Positions 14,012 to 16,446 of a DNA stretch of 16,446 nucleotides are shown here, piece after piece. The DNA comes from CAYONM01 sp964405325. Its GTDB lineage: Bacteria; Planctomycetota; UBA11346. Positions within the stretch are counted from its first letter, which is position 1. Every line of letters starts with the position of its first letter. Made by a program: the position numbers and the translations under genes. The notes below the pieces were generated by a model that did not search any database, was not told the DNA's origin, and worked only from the letters and a program-made list of their open reading frames with translations. The DNA lies in NCBI GenBank assembly GCA_964405325.1, contig CAYONM010000062.1, positions 1-16,446 of the forward strand. The letters run 5' to 3'.

Positions 14012-15066
14012 TGCTTCGGCGACTCGACCGGTATTTCCTGATCCGGGCCAGTGGCAACGCCGCCTTGCTGTTGGCGGGAGCGAGTCTTCTGTACGTTTTG
14101 TTCGATCTGACCTTGAAGCTCGACAAGTATCTGAAATACGACCTGCCTGAGGGGCAGAACCGCCTGCTGACGGTGATCGGTTTCTACCTGTACAATCTGC
14201 CCGAGATCATCGGCATCCTGCTGCCAGCAGCGGTGGTGGGGGGGGTATTGTTTTCGGCAGCGCGGAGCCTGGCGAATCGGGAATTTATCGCGGTCACCAG
14301 TGCTGGCGTCAGTATGCGTCAGGCCTGTCGCGGTCTGTTGCTGGTGGCCGTCCTGGCAGCCATGCTCGATCTGTTGTTGATCGATCAAGTGGTGCCGCGC
14401 ACCCTCGAACGCAGCGACCACTTCAGTGGTTTCATTGGCAATCAGGAAAAAACCGCCTGTATCTGGCGCGATCCCGAAACCAAAGCTATCTGGTACGGGC
14501 ATCGCGGCCGCTTGGGGGGCGCGCGCGCACCGTCGCTGGAACTGGTTGCCATCGCACCGCTATCCGGTGGTTTGGTAGTGTCGTGCGGTCTGGTATGGCA
14601 AGGTGATTGGCATTTGCAGCAGCCGGTGGTGACCTGGAACGGCGGTGATGACGTGAGTTATCGGGTGCAGCAGAACGTGCCAATGGAGGGTGAGCTCACG
14701 TGTTCGCTGTCACCGGACCAATTGCGTCAGGAATTGATTTCGCGGCACGCGCAAACCGCTTGGCAATTGTGGGATCGGGGCGATCAACTGCATCGCAGTC
14801 TGGTCTATGCCCGGCTCAGCCATTTGTTCCTGACCCCCTTGATGGTCTTGGCGGCGCTGCCGATGTTATTGCGCTTTGTCCATATCGGTGCTCTGGTGGG
14901 GGCAGGCCTGCGTGCCTTCGCTCTGGGCTGTTGGCCCTTGCTCTGCATGACCATCGCCAATCGTTCAGCCGAAGTCAGCGTCTTGGGGGCCTTGCCAACC
15001 GTCTTGCTGGGACTGCTGCTTGGAGGCCTGCCCGGTGTGTTACTGTGGTGGCGGTGGCGTCTGTGA
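14011..15066 (+). CDS. lptG: LPS export ABC permease, LptG-like (YjgP/YjgQ family)
   Basis: A 351-residue partner permease of the LptB2FG exporter. The first residues MLRRLDRYFLIRASGNAALL are typical of the family. N-terminal helices cover about 12-32, 52-80 and 100-122, with the coupling motif NREFIAVTSAGVSMRQACRG between helices two and three. The periplasmic domain covers about 125-265, followed by three C-terminal helices (LTPLMVLAALPMLLRF onward). ATG 14011 shares its A with the lptF stop codon, so translation is probably coupled. A run of eight G residues (14238-14245) lies in the coding sequence. phoD follows after 44 bases. No lptA, lptB or lptC is in the window. Confidence 0.9.
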   Translation: MLRRLDRYFLIRASGNAALLLAGASLLYVLFDLTLKLDKYLKYDLPEGQNRLLTVIGFYLYNLPEIIGILLPAAVVGGVLFSAARSLANREFIAVTSAGVSMRQACRGLLLVAVLAAMLDLLLIDQVVPRTLERSDHFSGFIGNQEKTACIWRDPETKAIWYGHRGRLGGARAPSLELVAIAPLSGGLVVSCGLVWQGDWHLQQPVVTWNGGDDVSYRVQQNVPMEGELTCSLSPDQLRQELISRHAQTAWQLWDRGDQLHRSLVYARLSHLFLTPLMVLAALPMLLRFVHIGALVGAGLRAFALGCWPLLCMTIANRSAEVSVLGALPTVLLGLLLGGLPGVLLWWRWRL

Positions 15067-15110
15067 TCGGCGGATGCGGCCGTTGGCACGAAACGAAAAA
15101 GGTACTCGTC

Positions 15111-16235
15111 ATGCTTCGAAGCCTCTTGCTTCTGTATAGCTGCTTGCTCGTTTGGGGTGCTGACGAGACGGGTCCCTCATCAGTCGGTTCCGTATGGATC
15201 TCGCAGGAGGTTGGCGAGCTCGTCCAAGCGCGAGCTCGTCCGAGCGAGCGACGTTTTTTTGGCGAAAATGCCAGCGCCGCGGGCAAGTCGCGACGGAGCA
15301 GCGTGGGGATAGCCCCCGCTCTGAGGGAAGCTGCTGATGAGATGCGGATCGCTTTTGGTTCGTGCCACAAGGTCCGCTCCACTGCGGATACCTGGCAGCA
15401 GGTGCTGGCCCTGCGTCCGGATCTGTGGATCTGGGCCGGCGACAACATCTACGCCGATACCACCGATGAACGCGAGTTCCGCCTGAAATACCAGGCGCTG
15501 CTCAATCTGCCGGATTACATGCGGCTGCGGGCCCAGGTACCGATTTTGGCGACCTGGGACGATCACGATTACGGCAAGAACAATGCGGGGGCGGAATTCC
15601 CGGCAAAGCAGCTGAGTCAACGGTGTTTTCTGGATTTTCTCGGTGTGCCGGCAGATGATCCACGGCGACAGCGGCAGGGTGTCTATTACGCCGAGGATAT
15701 CGGCACCGGGTCGCAGCGGATCCGGGTGATCCTCTTGGATTGCCGCTATCATCGCGAAGCACCCGGTCCGGATGCGGATATCCTCGGGGCGCAACAATGG
15801 GCCTGGCTGGAGCGGCAATTACAACAGGATGCGCCGCGTATCTGCCTGGTGGTATCCGGGATCCAGGTCCTGTCGCACGAGCACCGCTGGGAAACCTGGG
15901 GGCAATTTCCGGCTGCCCGTCAGCGCCTGCTGGTGCTGTTGGATCGATCGCCCAGCCCCAACCTTCTCTTGATCAGTGGCGATCGTCATATCGGTGAGAT
16001 CAGCCGGACCCGCTTGCCGGGTGGGCGGGATCTGGTGGACATCACGACCAGTGGTCTGACCAACCCCTATCGCAGCTTCAGCGGCGAGCCGAATCGGCAT
16101 CGGGTGGGAACGGTATGGAGCGATCGCAATTGTGGTCTGCTGCTGATCGACTGGGATATCGGTACCATCGAAGCGCGGATTGTCGCCTTGGATGGCGATG
16201 GCTTGCCGCCATCGGTCTTGTTGCCCTTGCGTTGA
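15111..16235 (+). CDS. phoD: Secreted PhoD-family phosphatase
   Basis: A 374-residue exported metallophosphoesterase of the alkaline phosphatase D family, which releases phosphate from phosphomono- or diesters. It has a signal peptide (MLRSLLLLYSCLLVWGA), then about 60 residues of low complexity. The catalytic domain starts near 78: FGSC (82-85, where the Cys binds Fe3+ in Bacillus subtilis PhoD), IWAGDNIYAD (107-116), WDDHDYGKNNAG (149-160), VVSGIQVLSHEHRW (247-260) and SGDRHIGEI (289-297). The metal-site motifs look intact. The N-terminal beta-sandwich domain of the Bacillus enzyme is missing, so this is the short form. AAAAAGG about 8 bases before ATG 15111 supports the start. It is the last gene of the rightward run; no intrinsic terminator is seen before the MITE. 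Confidence 0.9.
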   Translation: MLRSLLLLYSCLLVWGADETGPSSVGSVWISQEVGELVQARARPSERRFFGENASAAGKSRRSSVGIAPALREAADEMRIAFGSCHKVRSTADTWQQVLALRPDLWIWAGDNIYADTTDEREFRLKYQALLNLPDYMRLRAQVPILATWDDHDYGKNNAGAEFPAKQLSQRCFLDFLGVPADDPRRQRQGVYYAEDIGTGSQRIRVILLDCRYHREAPGPDADILGAQQWAWLERQLQQDAPRICLVVSGIQVLSHEHRWETWGQFPAARQRLLVLLDRSPSPNLLLISGDRHIGEISRTRLPGGRDLVDITTSGLTNPYRSFSGEPNRHRVGTVWSDRNCGLLLIDWDIGTIEARIVALDGDGLPPSVLLPLR

Positions 16236-16285
16236 GGAGAGTCGAGGGATCCAGGCAGCGCCCAGTGTACACGATCGCAGCCTTA

Positions 16286-16441
16286 GGGCCCGTCAATAAA
16301 TAAAGGTAGCGTCTCACTTGATCTTTTGCCGCCCTTCTGCGTTGCTTATCGCTTACATATACTCGATATGCTCGCTCTTCGCGCCTTGAAAGATCGACAA
16401 AATCTCTGCGCGATCTGCTACCTTTATTTCTTTCCGCACCC
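16286..16441 (-). mobile_element. MITE-like element, copy 2 (inverted)
   Basis: The second copy of the 156-bp element, in reverse orientation, with 153 of 156 bases identical to copy 1. It is flanked by TTA at 16283-16285 and 16442-16444. Flanking sequence beyond the TTA is unrelated to that of copy 1, which fixes the element ends. It lies about 50 bases after the phoD stop and could form the 3' end of that transcript by folding into a long hairpin. Confidence 0.85.
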
Positions 16442-16446
16442 TTACC

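Noticed and set aside
1..16446. CRISPR array, rRNA, complete transposase or phage genes
   Set aside because: No regularly spaced repeats, rRNA signatures, transposase motifs or phage structural genes were seen.

Overview
This 16.4-kb window comes from a flagellated, diderm (LPS-exporting) bacterium. The DNA is GC-rich (roughly 60% by eye) and genes are densely packed on both strands. The envelope and motility genes (lptF/lptG, a flagellar hook protein, fliK) support a Gram-negative cell plan. The ECF sigma factor paired with a membrane protein carrying a squalene-cyclase-like QW repeat faintly suggests the PVC group or a related phylum, but I cannot fix the phylum from sequence alone.

Both ends carry one copy of the same 156-bp element, in opposite orientation (23-178 and 16286-16441). 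The copies differ at only 3 positions. Each has imperfect 25-bp terminal inverted repeats, is flanked by a 3-bp TTA duplication, and codes for nothing convincing. This is the structure of a MITE (a small non-autonomous transposon). The window begins and ends just outside these copies, so it may be a complete contig broken at a dispersed repeat.

Layout from left to right: MITE copy 1; a hairpin-rich leader; an ECF sigma factor translationally coupled to a membrane-anchored putative anti-sigma factor (450-2383, + strand); a secreted single-Cache-domain protein (2618-3160, -); a short orphan reading frame between two strong hairpins (3234-3574, -); a flagellar cluster read leftward (8236 to 3606, -) of an unknown coiled-coil membrane protein, fliK and a very long flgE-type hook protein ending in a textbook terminator; mgtE (8444-9829, -). 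Divergent from mgtE is a rightward run of a large coiled-coil protein with 21-residue repeats, lptF, lptG (overlapping stop/start) and a secreted PhoD-type phosphatase (10063-16235, +). MITE copy 2 follows.

The genes fall into three functional groups: a sigma/anti-sigma signalling pair, hook assembly (FliK measures the hook built from FlgE), and cell envelope work (Mg2+ import, LPS export, phosphate ester cleavage). The most unusual items are the MITE family, the ECF partner with a duplicated cytoplasmic module and a QW-repeat ectodomain, the 21-residue-repeat protein beside lptFG, the 768-residue hook protein with a calcium-loop-like motif, and an orphan C-terminal reading frame.
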